Shown one piece after another: positions 49,264 through 57,450 of a DNA stretch of 64,000 bases. Every line of letters begins with the position of its first letter. The first letter of the stretch is position 1. A model generated the notes under the pieces. The model searched no databases and was not told the DNA's origin. It saw only the letters and a program-made list of their open reading frames with translations. The translations under genes were made by a program, and so were the position numbers. Origin of the DNA: Streptomyces sp. NBC_00236 (GTDB taxonomy: Bacteria > Actinomycetota > Actinomycetes > Streptomycetales > Streptomycetaceae). The stretch spans positions 1,426,001 through 1,490,000 of the forward strand of contig NZ_CP108100.1 of assembly GCF_036195045.1 (NCBI RefSeq), read 5' to 3'.

Positions 49264-52200
49264 TCACCCCGCACTCCCCGGGGACTGATGCCACAGCTTC
49301 CTTCCGGTGGGTGCCCCTTCACCGGGCGGCTGGAGGTCGGACCAGGGGTTCATCTCGTAGCCAGTGGGCATCCGGATCCGACGGCCGTCATCGGCAGCGG
49401 ACGCCTCCTCCTCCTTCTCCTTCTCCTCCGGAACAGGCACCTCCGCCAGCCGGGCCGCGACCGCGTCGAGTCCGCCGGTGCGCCGCAGTTCGGCCAGCTC
49501 GGCCAGGTTCCAGGCGGCCGCACCGACCACGCTCAGGCTCCGCGGCCCGCGCCGCTGCACCACCCCGCGCACCAGCAGCAGCCAGGAGTGGAAGACGGTG
49601 TACGCGCAGGCGGCGTGACTGTCGTCGAAGAAGGCCAGGTCGACCAGGCCCGTACCGTCGTCCAGGGTGGTGAAGACGACCCGGCGTCCGGAGCGGATGG
49701 GCGGGGTCTGGGTGGCCGCCTTGGCACCCGCGACCAGCACGGTCTCCCCGTGCCGCGCCTCGCGCAGCCGTTTGGCCGAGACCGCGCCGAGCTCCTTCAG
49801 GAAGGCGTGGTGATCGCCCATCAGATGGCGTGAGACGTCCATGCTCAGCACGCCCAGTTCGGCGCTGAGCCGTTCCGCCTCGTTGAGGTCGGGCAGACCG
49901 ATGGAGCCGGTCCGGTGCCCGCCGCCGAGCGGAAGCTGCGCGCCCGCACCGCCGGAGCCCGCGCCGCGCTGGGCGCGGTGGAGTTCGGACAGGTGCAGCA
50001 GCAGATCGCGGCGGTTGGCGCCGAACGCGTCCAGCGCACCGACCTGGGCCAGCCGTTCGGCGGCGGGCTTGCCCGGACGGGCCCGCTGCCAGAAGTCCAG
50101 CAGCGAGGTGTAGGGCTGCCCGGCCTCGATCCGGCCGACCTCTGCCTCGCTGATCCCATGGACGTCCGAGAGCGCCAGCCGCAGCCCCCACACCTTCCCC
50201 TCCCCTCCCTCCACATCAGACACCAGTTCGATTCGATGGGCGGCCGCCGACCGGTTCACATCCAGCGGCAGCACCGGGACCCCGCGCCGCCGGGCGTCCG
50301 CGAGCAGCAGCCGCTTCGGGTACATCCCCGGGTCATGGGTGAGCAGCCCGGCGTAGAAGGCCGCCGGGTGATGCGCCTTCAGCCAGGCCGACTGGTACGT
50401 CGGTACGGCGAAGGCCACCGCGTGCGCCTTGCAGAAGCCGTAGCTGCCGAACGCCTCGATGATCTCCCAGGCGCGGGCGATCACCTCGGCGTCGTACTTC
50501 CGGGCCGCCGCGTGCTGGGCGAACCAGAGCTTGATCCGGGCCTGCGACTCGGGGTCGGAGAGCCCGCGCCGGACCCGGTCGGCCTCGCCCCGGCCGCAGC
50601 CGGTCATGAGGTCGACCATCTCGATGATCTGCTCGTGGAAGACCACCACTCCGTACGTCTCGCGCAGCGGCCCCTCCAGGTCGGGGTGCGGATAGCGGAC
50701 CGGCGCCCGGCCGTGCCGGGCCTCGATGAACGGGCGCACCATGTCGGCGGCGACCGGACCGGGCCGGAACAGCGAGATGTCGACCACCAGGTCGTGGAAG
50801 CCGGCGGGCTGGAGCCTGCCGACCAGATCGCGCTGGCCTGGCGACTCGATCTGGAAACAGCCCAGCGTCTCGGCGGATCTGATCAGCCGGTACGTCTCCG
50901 GGTCCCCCGGCTCCACGGCGTCCAGGTCCACTTCCTCACCCGAGGCCCGCTTCACCTCCCCGACCGCGTGCGCCATCGCCGACTGCATCCGCACCCCGAG
51001 CACATCGAGCTTGAGCAGCCCGAGGTCCTCCACGTCCTCCTTGTCGAACTGCGCCATGGGAAGGCCTTCGCCGCTGGTGGGCATCACGGGGGTGCGGCGC
51101 AGCAGTGAGGCGTCGGAGAGGAGGACCCCGCACGGGTGCATGGCGATGCCGCGCGGCAGCCCGTCGAGCGCCTCCACCAGCTCCCACAGCCGTCCGTACT
51201 TCTCCTTCGTCCTCGCCACTTCCCGCAGTTCGGGCAGTTCCTCCATGGCGGCGAGGGCGTCGCGGGCCCGGATGTGCGGAAAGGCCTTGGCGAGCCGGTC
51301 GGTCTCGGCCGGGTTCATGGAGAGTGCGGCGCCGACGTCGCGGATGGCGTGGCGCACCCGGTAGGTCTCGGGCATGGCGACGGTGGCGACCCGTTCGGCG
51401 CCGAAGCGGCCGATGATCGCGCGGTAGACGTCGAGGCGGCGGGCCGACTCGACGTCGATGTCGATGTCGGGCAGCACGAAGCGGCGCTTGGACAGGAAGC
51501 GCTCCATCAGCAGCCCGTGCTCGACCGGGTCGGCGTGGGCGATGCCGAGGAGATGGTTGACCAGGGAGCCGGCCCCGGAACCTCGCGCGGCCACCCGGAC
51601 CCTCATCTCCCGTACGTCGTCCACCACTCGGGCGACCGTGAGGAAGTACGAGGCGAAGCCGTGGTGCGCGATGATGTCCAGTTCGTGGTGCATCCGGTCC
51701 CAGTACTCGCGCCTGCGGTCGTAGCCGCGCAGCACCATGCCCGCGGCGGCGCGGGAGGTCAGCACCCGCTGGGCGGTGCGCCGGTCCGCGCCGACGAGGT
51801 GCGGTTCGGGGAAGTGGACGGAGCCGAGGCCGATGTCGCCGCGGGGGTCGACCACGCAGGCGTCGGCGGTGTGCCGGGTCTCCGCGAGCAGTCGCGCCCC
51901 GGCGCCGGGGCCGAGTCCGGCGGCGGAGGTGATCCGCTCGGCGGTCTCCGCCATCGCGCGGGCGTCCTTGAGCCAGCGCTCACCGCTGTCGAGCGGGGCG
52001 CGGCGCGGGTCGACGGGGACGAGCCTGCGGGCGGAGTCGAGCACATCGGCGACCGGGCCCTGCCCCGGATCGGCGTACCGGACGGCGTTGGTCAGCACGG
52101 CCCGTATGCCCTGCTCGGCGGCGAAGCCGACGGTACGGGCGGCGAGCCGCAGCGAACCGGGTCCGGTGCCGTCGCGACCGTGATGGACGGCTTCGAGCCG

Positions 52201-52746
52201 CAGGTCGTCGCCGTACACCTCCCGCCAGGGGGCAAGCAGGGCGGCGGCCCGGTCGGGGCGGCCGGCGGCCAGCGCCCTGCCGACCTCGGAGTCGGGTCCG
52301 AGCAGCACGGTGAGCCCTTCGGCGGGCAGCGCGGAGCGGTCGACCAGGGGCCGGCCTCCGTCGGGTACGGCTCCGTGGGCGGCGGTGACGAGGCGGCACA
52401 GCTCGGCCCAGCCCTGGGCGCCGTCGCGGGCGAGGAAGGTGACCCGGGGTGCGGATTCATCGACAAAGGCACCACCGCGGACCGGGGTCCGCGACCGGTA
52501 CGTACGCCCGTCGCCCTCCGCACGCACGGCGGGGGCCACGGCGAGATCCACCCCGAAGAGCGGTCGCACCCCCGCCCGCTCGCAGGCCTTGGCGAACCGG
52601 ACCGCACCCGCCAGGGTGTCGCGGTCGGTCAGCGCGAGGGCATCCATCTCCCGCTCCGAGGCGCGCTCCGCCAGCCGCTCCGGGTGCGAGGCCCCGTACC
52701 GCAGGGAGAACCCGGAAACGGTACGCAGATGCGTGAAGCCGGGCAC
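49264..52746 (-). CDS. dnaE2: Error-prone DNA polymerase III alpha subunit
   Basis: The 1160-aa C-family polymerase has a PHP domain (from FTHLRTVSGFSLRYGASHPE), a palm with SFASYFLTVARVVD and the catalytic PDIDIDV (about residue 424), the RGSGAGSLVNHLLGI and FGSYGFCKAHAVAFA motifs, and a C-terminal OB region. The start is GTG 52746 with GGAGGTG upstream, giving the family N-terminus; a longer frame to 53019 reads promoter. With ImuB it performs SOS translesion synthesis and mutagenesis. An actinobacterial LexA box at 52807-52822 fits damage induction. No imuA-like gene is nearby. Confidence 0.95.
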   Translation of the reverse strand: MPGFTHLRTVSGFSLRYGASHPERLAERASEREMDALALTDRDTLAGAVRFAKACERAGVRPLFGVDLAVAPAVRAEGDGRTYRSRTPVRGGAFVDESAPRVTFLARDGAQGWAELCRLVTAAHGAVPDGGRPLVDRSALPAEGLTVLLGPDSEVGRALAAGRPDRAAALLAPWREVYGDDLRLEAVHHGRDGTGPGSLRLAARTVGFAAEQGIRAVLTNAVRYADPGQGPVADVLDSARRLVPVDPRRAPLDSGERWLKDARAMAETAERITSAAGLGPGAGARLLAETRHTADACVVDPRGDIGLGSVHFPEPHLVGADRRTAQRVLTSRAAAGMVLRGYDRRREYWDRMHHELDIIAHHGFASYFLTVARVVDDVREMRVRVAARGSGAGSLVNHLLGIAHADPVEHGLLMERFLSKRRFVLPDIDIDVESARRLDVYRAIIGRFGAERVATVAMPETYRVRHAIRDVGAALSMNPAETDRLAKAFPHIRARDALAAMEELPELREVARTKEKYGRLWELVEALDGLPRGIAMHPCGVLLSDASLLRRTPVMPTSGEGLPMAQFDKEDVEDLGLLKLDVLGVRMQSAMAHAVGEVKRASGEEVDLDAVEPGDPETYRLIRSAETLGCFQIESPGQRDLVGRLQPAGFHDLVVDISLFRPGPVAADMVRPFIEARHGRAPVRYPHPDLEGPLRETYGVVVFHEQIIEMVDLMTGCGRGEADRVRRGLSDPESQARIKLWFAQHAAARKYDAEVIARAWEIIEAFGSYGFCKAHAVAFAVPTYQSAWLKAHHPAAFYAGLLTHDPGMYPKRLLLADARRRGVPVLPLDVNRSAAAHRIELVSDVEGGEGKVWGLRLALSDVHGISEAEVGRIEAGQPYTSLLDFWQRARPGKPAAERLAQVGALDAFGANRRDLLLHLSELHRAQRGAGSGGAGAQLPLGGGHRTGSIGLPDLNEAERLSAELGVLSMDVSRHLMGDHHAFLKELGAVSAKRLREARHGETVLVAGAKAATQTPPIRSGRRVVFTTLDDGTGLVDLAFFDDSHAACAYTVFHSWLLLVRGVVQRRGPRSLSVVGAAAWNLAELAELRRTGGLDAVAARLAEVPVPEEKEKEEEASAADDGRRIRMPTGYEMNPWSDLQPPGEGAPTGRKLWHQSPGSAG

Positions 52747-52806
52747 CCGCACCTCCTGAACCAATCCGTACTCACCACCCCCTCGCTCTCCACCATAGAC
52801 CAAGTT

Positions 52807-52822
52807 TCGAACATGCGTACGA
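52807..52822. promoter_or_regulatory. LexA (SOS) box upstream of dnaE2
   Basis: TCGAAC-ATGC-GTACGA matches the actinobacterial LexA consensus TCGAAC-N4-GTTCGA at 11 of 12 arm positions. It is 61 bases before the dnaE2 GTG. Confidence 0.75.
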
Positions 52823-52905
52823 TACCCGGCGGGCGGGCACCTCCGGTTCATCCATTCGGCCCGGCCCCGACTGCGTGAACGTCGGACACCCCGGACCGTG
52901 GGGTC

Positions 52906-53961
52906 ATGACTTTCGTCGACGAGGTGAAGAACGCCGTCACTCCACGGGCCGCCCTGCTCGTCACCGGCGTACTGGCGCTGCAACTGCTGTTCATCGCGTC
53001 CTATATCGGAGCGCTCCACAACCCGAAGCCGACAGATGTCCCCTTCGGCGTCGTCGCGCCCCAGCAGGTGTCCGCCCGGCTCGTCACCGAACTGAAGAAC
53101 CTTCCGGGCGACCCCCTGGACGCCCGCGCGGTCACCGACGCGGCCACCGCCCGCCGGCAGATCCTCGACCGCGAGATCGACGGCGCCCTGATCGTCAACC
53201 CCAGGGGCACGACCGACACCGTGCTGGTCGCCTCCGGCGGAGGCACCGTCCTGGCCACCTCACTGACGAAGATCATCAAGGCCGCCGACTTCACCCAGCA
53301 CCGCACCGCACGCGCGGTCGACGTGGCCCCGGCCTCGAAGCAGGACTTCGACGGGCTCTCCTCGTTCTACCTGGCCGTGGGCTGGTGCGTGGGCGGATAC
53401 CTCTGCGCCTCGATCCTGGCGATCAGCGCGGGCAGCCGCCCTGCCAACCGTCAGCGCGCGGTGATCCGGACCGGCGTCATGGCCCTGTACTCGATCGCGG
53501 GCGGGATCGGCGGCGCGATCATCATCGGCCCGATCCTCGGCGCCCTGCCCGGATCCTTCTGGGGCATGTCGGGCCTGGGCGCCCTGACCGTCTTCGCGGT
53601 CGGCATGATCACGCTCGCCCTGGAGGCGCTCACCGGCATCGTCGGCATCGGCCTGGCCGTCCTGATCGTCGTGATCGCGGGCAACCCGAGCGCGGGCGGC
53701 GCCTTCCCGCTCCCGATGCTCCCGGACTTCTGGCGTGCGATCGGCCCGGCCCTGCCGCCGGGGGCCTCCACTTGGACGGCACGCTCGATCGCGTACTTCA
53801 GGGGCAACGCGGTGACCGGACCGCTACTGGTGCTGTCCGCGTGGGCGGTGGTGGGCACGGTCGTCACCATGCTGATGGCGATGCGGAAGAAGCCGGAGAC
53901 GACGGGTGCCGCGGACACCCCGCTCATGGGGGCGGCGGGCGGGGGCTCGACGCCGGTGTAA
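52906..53961 (+). CDS. ABC-2/DUF3533-like membrane protein
   Basis: The 351-aa protein has one N-terminal helix (ALLVTGVLALQLLFIASYIG), an extracytoplasmic domain of about 115 residues (VPFGVVAPQQ, ILDREIDGALIV), then five helices, the layout of ABC-2/YhgE-Pip/DUF3533 proteins. No ATPase gene is adjacent. Function is unknown; related proteins affect envelope or drug sensitivity. It is divergent from dnaE2, sharing about 85 bases that hold the LexA box, so DNA-damage response is possible but unproven. ATG 52906 is the only start giving the first helix. Confidence 0.75.
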   Translation: MTFVDEVKNAVTPRAALLVTGVLALQLLFIASYIGALHNPKPTDVPFGVVAPQQVSARLVTELKNLPGDPLDARAVTDAATARRQILDREIDGALIVNPRGTTDTVLVASGGGTVLATSLTKIIKAADFTQHRTARAVDVAPASKQDFDGLSSFYLAVGWCVGGYLCASILAISAGSRPANRQRAVIRTGVMALYSIAGGIGGAIIIGPILGALPGSFWGMSGLGALTVFAVGMITLALEALTGIVGIGLAVLIVVIAGNPSAGGAFPLPMLPDFWRAIGPALPPGASTWTARSIAYFRGNAVTGPLLVLSAWAVVGTVVTMLMAMRKKPETTGAADTPLMGAAGGGSTPV

Positions 53962-54016
53962 GGGAGGGCCGGCCGCCGCTGTCAGGCACGCAGGCACTGA
54001 AGCACGTCATGCGGAC

Positions 54017-55612
54017 TCAGTAGTCGCGCCACTCGTCCTGAACGTATTCGAGCACCGCGGGGTCCATCAGCGTGCTCGGTCGTACGTCGGCGCGGCGGCG
54101 GTCGACGGGGAACACGGTGGCCGCCTTCAGCACCGCCTCGTCCAGGTAGCGGAGCTCCGGCGTGTCCGGGGCGAGCCGCAGCGGCGGGGCCTCGGTGCCG
54201 GGGGTGGCGAGGACGAAACCCCAGTTGCCGAAGCTCGGCACGTCGACCTGGAACTCCGTCGTCGCGTACCCGGCCGTCTCGATGGTCTTCGCGATCGACC
54301 AGTAGGTCTTGGGGGCGAAGAACGGCGATCCGCTCTGCACCATGACGTGGCCGTGCGGCGCCAGCGCCCGGCGGAGCAGATCGTAGAACTCCACCGAGTA
54401 CAGCTTCGCCAGCGACGCCGAGTCCGGGTCCGGGAAGTCGATGATCACGGCGTCGTACTGCTGCCGGGCTCCGCGCAGCCAGTTGAAGGCGTCCGCGTTG
54501 ACGACCTCGGCCCGCGGATCGTCCATCGAGCCGTGGTTGAGCCCCCGCAGAGGCTCGAAGGTGCGCGCCAACCGGGTCATCGCCGGGTCCAGTTCGACCA
54601 GGGTGACATGCCGGACGTCCTCGTAGCGCAGCACCTCGCGCAGCGCGAGCCCGTCACCGCCGCCCAGGATCAGTACGTCGGAGCGGCGGCCGGACAGCGC
54701 GGGGTGGACCAGCGACTCGTGGTAGCGGTACTCGTCGACCGAGCTGAACTGAAGGTCGCCGTTGAGGAAGAGCCGTACGTCGGGCTTCCCGGTGAAGGCG
54801 GTGGAGCGGGTGACCACGATGTCCTGGTACTGCGTGGTCTCGGAGTGGATGATCGGGTCCGCGTACATGTGCTGCCGCGCGGTGACCTCCAGGTCGTCCG
54901 CCAGCACATACGTCGCGCCGAGCACGGCGAGCACGGCGGTGACACCGGCCAGCAGCCCGGCCTTGGCCAGCCTGCCGGTCTGGCGGCGGAAGATGAACAC
55001 CACGACGATGACCCCGGCGACCGCGTTGACCCCGCCGACCACCAGCGCACCCTTCAACTGGCCGAAGGTCGGCAGCAGGAACAGCGGGAAGCACAGTCCG
55101 CCGACGAGGGCGCCGATGTAGTCGACGGCGAACATGTCGGCGACGGCACTGCTCGCCTCCTGTTTGCGGATGCGCTGGAGCAGCGTCATCAGCAGCGGGA
55201 TCTCGGCGCCGATGAGCAGGCCCACCACCAGGGACACCACGATCATCGCGGGCATGTAGAGCTGGAGCCAGGCGAAGGCCGCGTACAGGATCAGGACCGA
55301 CAGGCCGCCGACCAGTGCGAGCACCCCCTCCAACACCGCGAAGGCGACGACGGGACTGCGGCGCAGCGGTTTGGCGGCCAGCGAGCCCACTCCCATCGCG
55401 AAGACCATCACGGAGATGACCACGGAGGTCTGGAGCACCGAGTTGCCGATGAGGTAGCTGCCCAGCGCGGTCAGGGCCAGTTCGTAGACGAGGCCGCAGG
55501 CGGCGCAGAGGAAGACGGCGAGCAGCAGCAGGAACCGCGCCCCCCGGGTGTGACGGTCGGCCGGGGGGCGCGAGGCCGTCGCGGTGGGGCGGTCGTCCAG
55601 GGTGGAGCTCAT
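54017..55612 (-). CDS. Membrane-bound spermidine synthase-like aminopropyltransferase
   Basis: The 531-aa protein has seven to eight N-terminal membrane helices (about residues 25-230) followed by a SpeE-like domain: LILGGGDGLALREVL (about 315-330, SAM site), VTLVELDPAM, DAFNWL and VIIDFPDPDS. The acidic residues that bind polyamine seem conserved. It belongs to a co-directional set with DUF350, DUF4247 and DUF2617 genes, seen in many bacteria with unknown function. A 214-bp MITE-like element lies between it and the DUF350 gene. Confidence 0.9.
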   Translation of the reverse strand: MSSTLDDRPTATASRPPADRHTRGARFLLLLAVFLCAACGLVYELALTALGSYLIGNSVLQTSVVISVMVFAMGVGSLAAKPLRRSPVVAFAVLEGVLALVGGLSVLILYAAFAWLQLYMPAMIVVSLVVGLLIGAEIPLLMTLLQRIRKQEASSAVADMFAVDYIGALVGGLCFPLFLLPTFGQLKGALVVGGVNAVAGVIVVVFIFRRQTGRLAKAGLLAGVTAVLAVLGATYVLADDLEVTARQHMYADPIIHSETTQYQDIVVTRSTAFTGKPDVRLFLNGDLQFSSVDEYRYHESLVHPALSGRRSDVLILGGGDGLALREVLRYEDVRHVTLVELDPAMTRLARTFEPLRGLNHGSMDDPRAEVVNADAFNWLRGARQQYDAVIIDFPDPDSASLAKLYSVEFYDLLRRALAPHGHVMVQSGSPFFAPKTYWSIAKTIETAGYATTEFQVDVPSFGNWGFVLATPGTEAPPLRLAPDTPELRYLDEAVLKAATVFPVDRRRADVRPSTLMDPAVLEYVQDEWRDY

Positions 55613-55636
55613 GGGGCGGTCCTCGTCGTGGTGCCA

Positions 55637-55850
55637 GGGCGTGTTTCGGAAGTAGCGCCGTCCGCCCGGAGGGCGGGCTCGGCGGCGTCCGGTGCGTGCG
55701 ATCGCAAGGCGGAGGGTCGCCCCGATACTGGTTGTATCGGGGTGATCCCGACAACGCGGCGAGCAAGGGGGCCTCCCCTGCTCGAGCGAAGCCGAGAGCT
55801 CGGGGAAGTGCCAGGCGTCGCCGAGCAGGCGGGACTTCCGAAACCCGCCC
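55637..55850. mobile_element. MITE-like element, 214 bp, copy 2
   Basis: It is the same length as copy 1 and nearly identical (differences seen: T to C near position 55 of the element, and A to C in the right terminal repeat). Terminal repeats start GGGCGTGTTTCGGAAGT. It is flanked by CA on the left and TA on the right. Its last base plus TA completes the TAG stop of the DUF350 gene. It splits an operon. Confidence 0.85.
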
Positions 55851-56290
55851 TAGGAGAGGGCCGCGCCGACCATGACGGCGGTGCCCAGGTACATGCCGGC
55901 CTGGACCCAGGCGGCGGGGTGCGGGCGGTGGTCGTCGCCGTCGTCGAGGGCCACCGCACCCATTTGACCCGGCGTCAGTACGCCGATGACGATGCCGACC
56001 AGCGTCATCACCAGCACCCCGGCCAGACCGTAGAGGAGCGTGCTGAACAGGCCGTAGCCCAGGCCTTCTTCGGACTCGCTGGCCTGGATGGCCGACATGA
56101 TGACCAGCCCGACCGCCAGGGACTGGCTGCCGAGGAGCACGGCCGCGCCGCGGTTGCGGTCCCGCCACACCACGTGGAAGAGCTTGCCGGGCGTGACGAG
56201 GTCGAGGGCGACGAAGCCGACGGCCATCACGGCGAGGCCCACGACCCCGTAGAGCAGGGCCTGCCCGGCCGACTCGAAGATCTCGGTCAC
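55850..56290 (-). CDS. DUF350 membrane protein (YjfL-like)
   Basis: The 146-aa protein has four helices in two DUF350 repeats (LLYGVVGLAVMAVGFVALDL and TLLYGLAGVLVMTLVGIVIG), each followed by a short loop with a proline (LVTPGK, LTPGQ). DUF350 proteins occur in yjf-type operons with PspA and polyamine-related enzymes, suggesting envelope stress; this is inference. The stop TAG is formed where the MITE-like element joins the gene. Confidence 0.9.
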   Translation of the reverse strand: MTEIFESAGQALLYGVVGLAVMAVGFVALDLVTPGKLFHVVWRDRNRGAAVLLGSQSLAVGLVIMSAIQASESEEGLGYGLFSTLLYGLAGVLVMTLVGIVIGVLTPGQMGAVALDDGDDHRPHPAAWVQAGMYLGTAVMVGAALS

Positions 56291-56336
56291 TGCATTGCCT
56301 TTCTGGAGGGCGTCGTCAGGGCCGGGGCGCCGGGCG

Positions 56337-56732
56337 TCACTTGCCGGAGCCGGGGCCGCCGCCGCGGAAGCTGCTCGGGTTGGGCCAGTAGGTGAGGTGC
56401 TGGTGATGCCGGCGGTAGCCGTTGCGGTAGTCCTCGATCTCGATCGTGCTGCCGCTCCGGTACGGCGACACGGTCACCATGTCGTCGCCGTAGCGCAGGA
56501 ACTCCATGCCGCCGCCGGACGTCCGGTCGAGGGCGTCGCGGTGGCCGTCGATCGCGTCGGCGACCTTGGCCGGGGAGCTGTTCCTGTCGAGCCACCCGCT
56601 CCCGCCGGCGGAGTACGTCTTGCCGATCCAGCTGCGCGGGACGCCGTCCTCCCCGTCGCTGGAGCAGGCGGAGAGCAGGACCGTGACCAGCACGGCCGCC
56701 ACCGCCCCGCGTAGGAGTCGGGTGCTGTTCAT
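56337..56732 (-). CDS. DUF4247 lipoprotein
   Basis: The 131-aa protein has a lipoprotein signal, LVTVLLSAC (Cys23), and a DUF4247 domain: WIGKTYSAGGSGWLDRN, VADAIDGHRDALDR and GDDMVTVSPYRSGSTIEIED, followed by a Gly/Ser tail. Its ATG overlaps the DUF2617 stop (ATGA), so the two are coupled. It is the middle gene of the polyamine-linked operon and is expected on the outer face of the membrane. Confidence 0.85.
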   Translation of the reverse strand: MNSTRLLRGAVAAVLVTVLLSACSSDGEDGVPRSWIGKTYSAGGSGWLDRNSSPAKVADAIDGHRDALDRTSGGGMEFLRYGDDMVTVSPYRSGSTIEIEDYRNGYRRHHQHLTYWPNPSSFRGGGPGSGK

Positions 56733-57235
56733 CGAGCCTCCAGCCGGCTGTGGGTCGATACGATGTGCCCGTCCTGCGGGTAGCTGTGCCAGGTACGCCA
56801 GGCCAGCCCCGCGCCGGACCGCTTGCCGCACGCCTCGATGACCACCGCCGTCACCGCTTCCGGAGACCCGGGGAAGACGCCGCACAAGCTGTGTTCCGCC
56901 TCGTCCGCACGGCTCAGGGCATCCGCGACCCGGTCGCTGAACTCCCCGGGTCCGAAGCGTTCCGTGGTGGCGCTGAAGTCGTACGTCCACCCCGAGAACC
57001 GCTGGGTGTACGTCGTCGGCAGTCCACTGACCGCCTCCGGCAGGCACGCCACGGTCTCTCGTACCGGGCCCGCGAAGACCTGATGGGACGCGCCGAGCAG
57101 CCTCAGTCGCACGGCGAGCCCTCCCACGGACACCTCACGTTCGGCAAGCGCCGGCCGTTCGGTCAGGTCCAGAGAGAAGCAGAGCTGATCCGCGGCCGTA
57201 TCCAGGTAAGGGGCCTGCAGAGATACGGCGTGCAC
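56729..57235 (-). CDS. DUF2617 protein
   Basis: The 168-aa soluble protein starts at GTG 57235. It shows the DUF2617 features: QLCFSLDLTERPALAERE, LLGASHQVFAG and the C-terminal WRTWHSYPQDGHIVSTHSRL. No membrane helix or signal. It heads the operon DUF2617, DUF4247, DUF350, SpeE-like. Function is not known; the genes are coupled by overlaps, except where the MITE-like element intervenes. Confidence 0.87.
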   Translation of the reverse strand: MHAVSLQAPYLDTAADQLCFSLDLTERPALAEREVSVGGLAVRLRLLGASHQVFAGPVRETVACLPEAVSGLPTTYTQRFSGWTYDFSATTERFGPGEFSDRVADALSRADEAEHSLCGVFPGSPEAVTAVVIEACGKRSGAGLAWRTWHSYPQDGHIVSTHSRLEAR

Positions 57236-57450
57236 GCGGCCCCCGGTCCGATATTGCTATGAGCGGCGCCGAGTATGGCACATGCCTCAACCATGGCCGC
57301 AAGCCGCCCCGGGAAGACCGACGCAGATCCTTCACCCTCCCAGCCCCGCCAGCCTCACGCTTCTCCATGAGGCACCACCCCGGCGTGATCGCCGGGGGCC
57401 GCACCACTTCAGCCGCTCTCAGCTCTCATCGGCCGTCCCCGGTCCACGTC
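57236..57450. other. Intergenic region, promoter side of DUF2617 operon
   Basis: About 215 bases hold the promoter of the DUF2617 operon and the end region of the hydrolase gene. Open frames here have no ribosome site or family features. Confidence 0.5.

Noticed and set aside
52747..53019. N-terminal extension of dnaE2
   Set aside because: The extra residues are unlike the family, cross the LexA box and lack a ribosome site; GTG 52746 has GGAGGTG.
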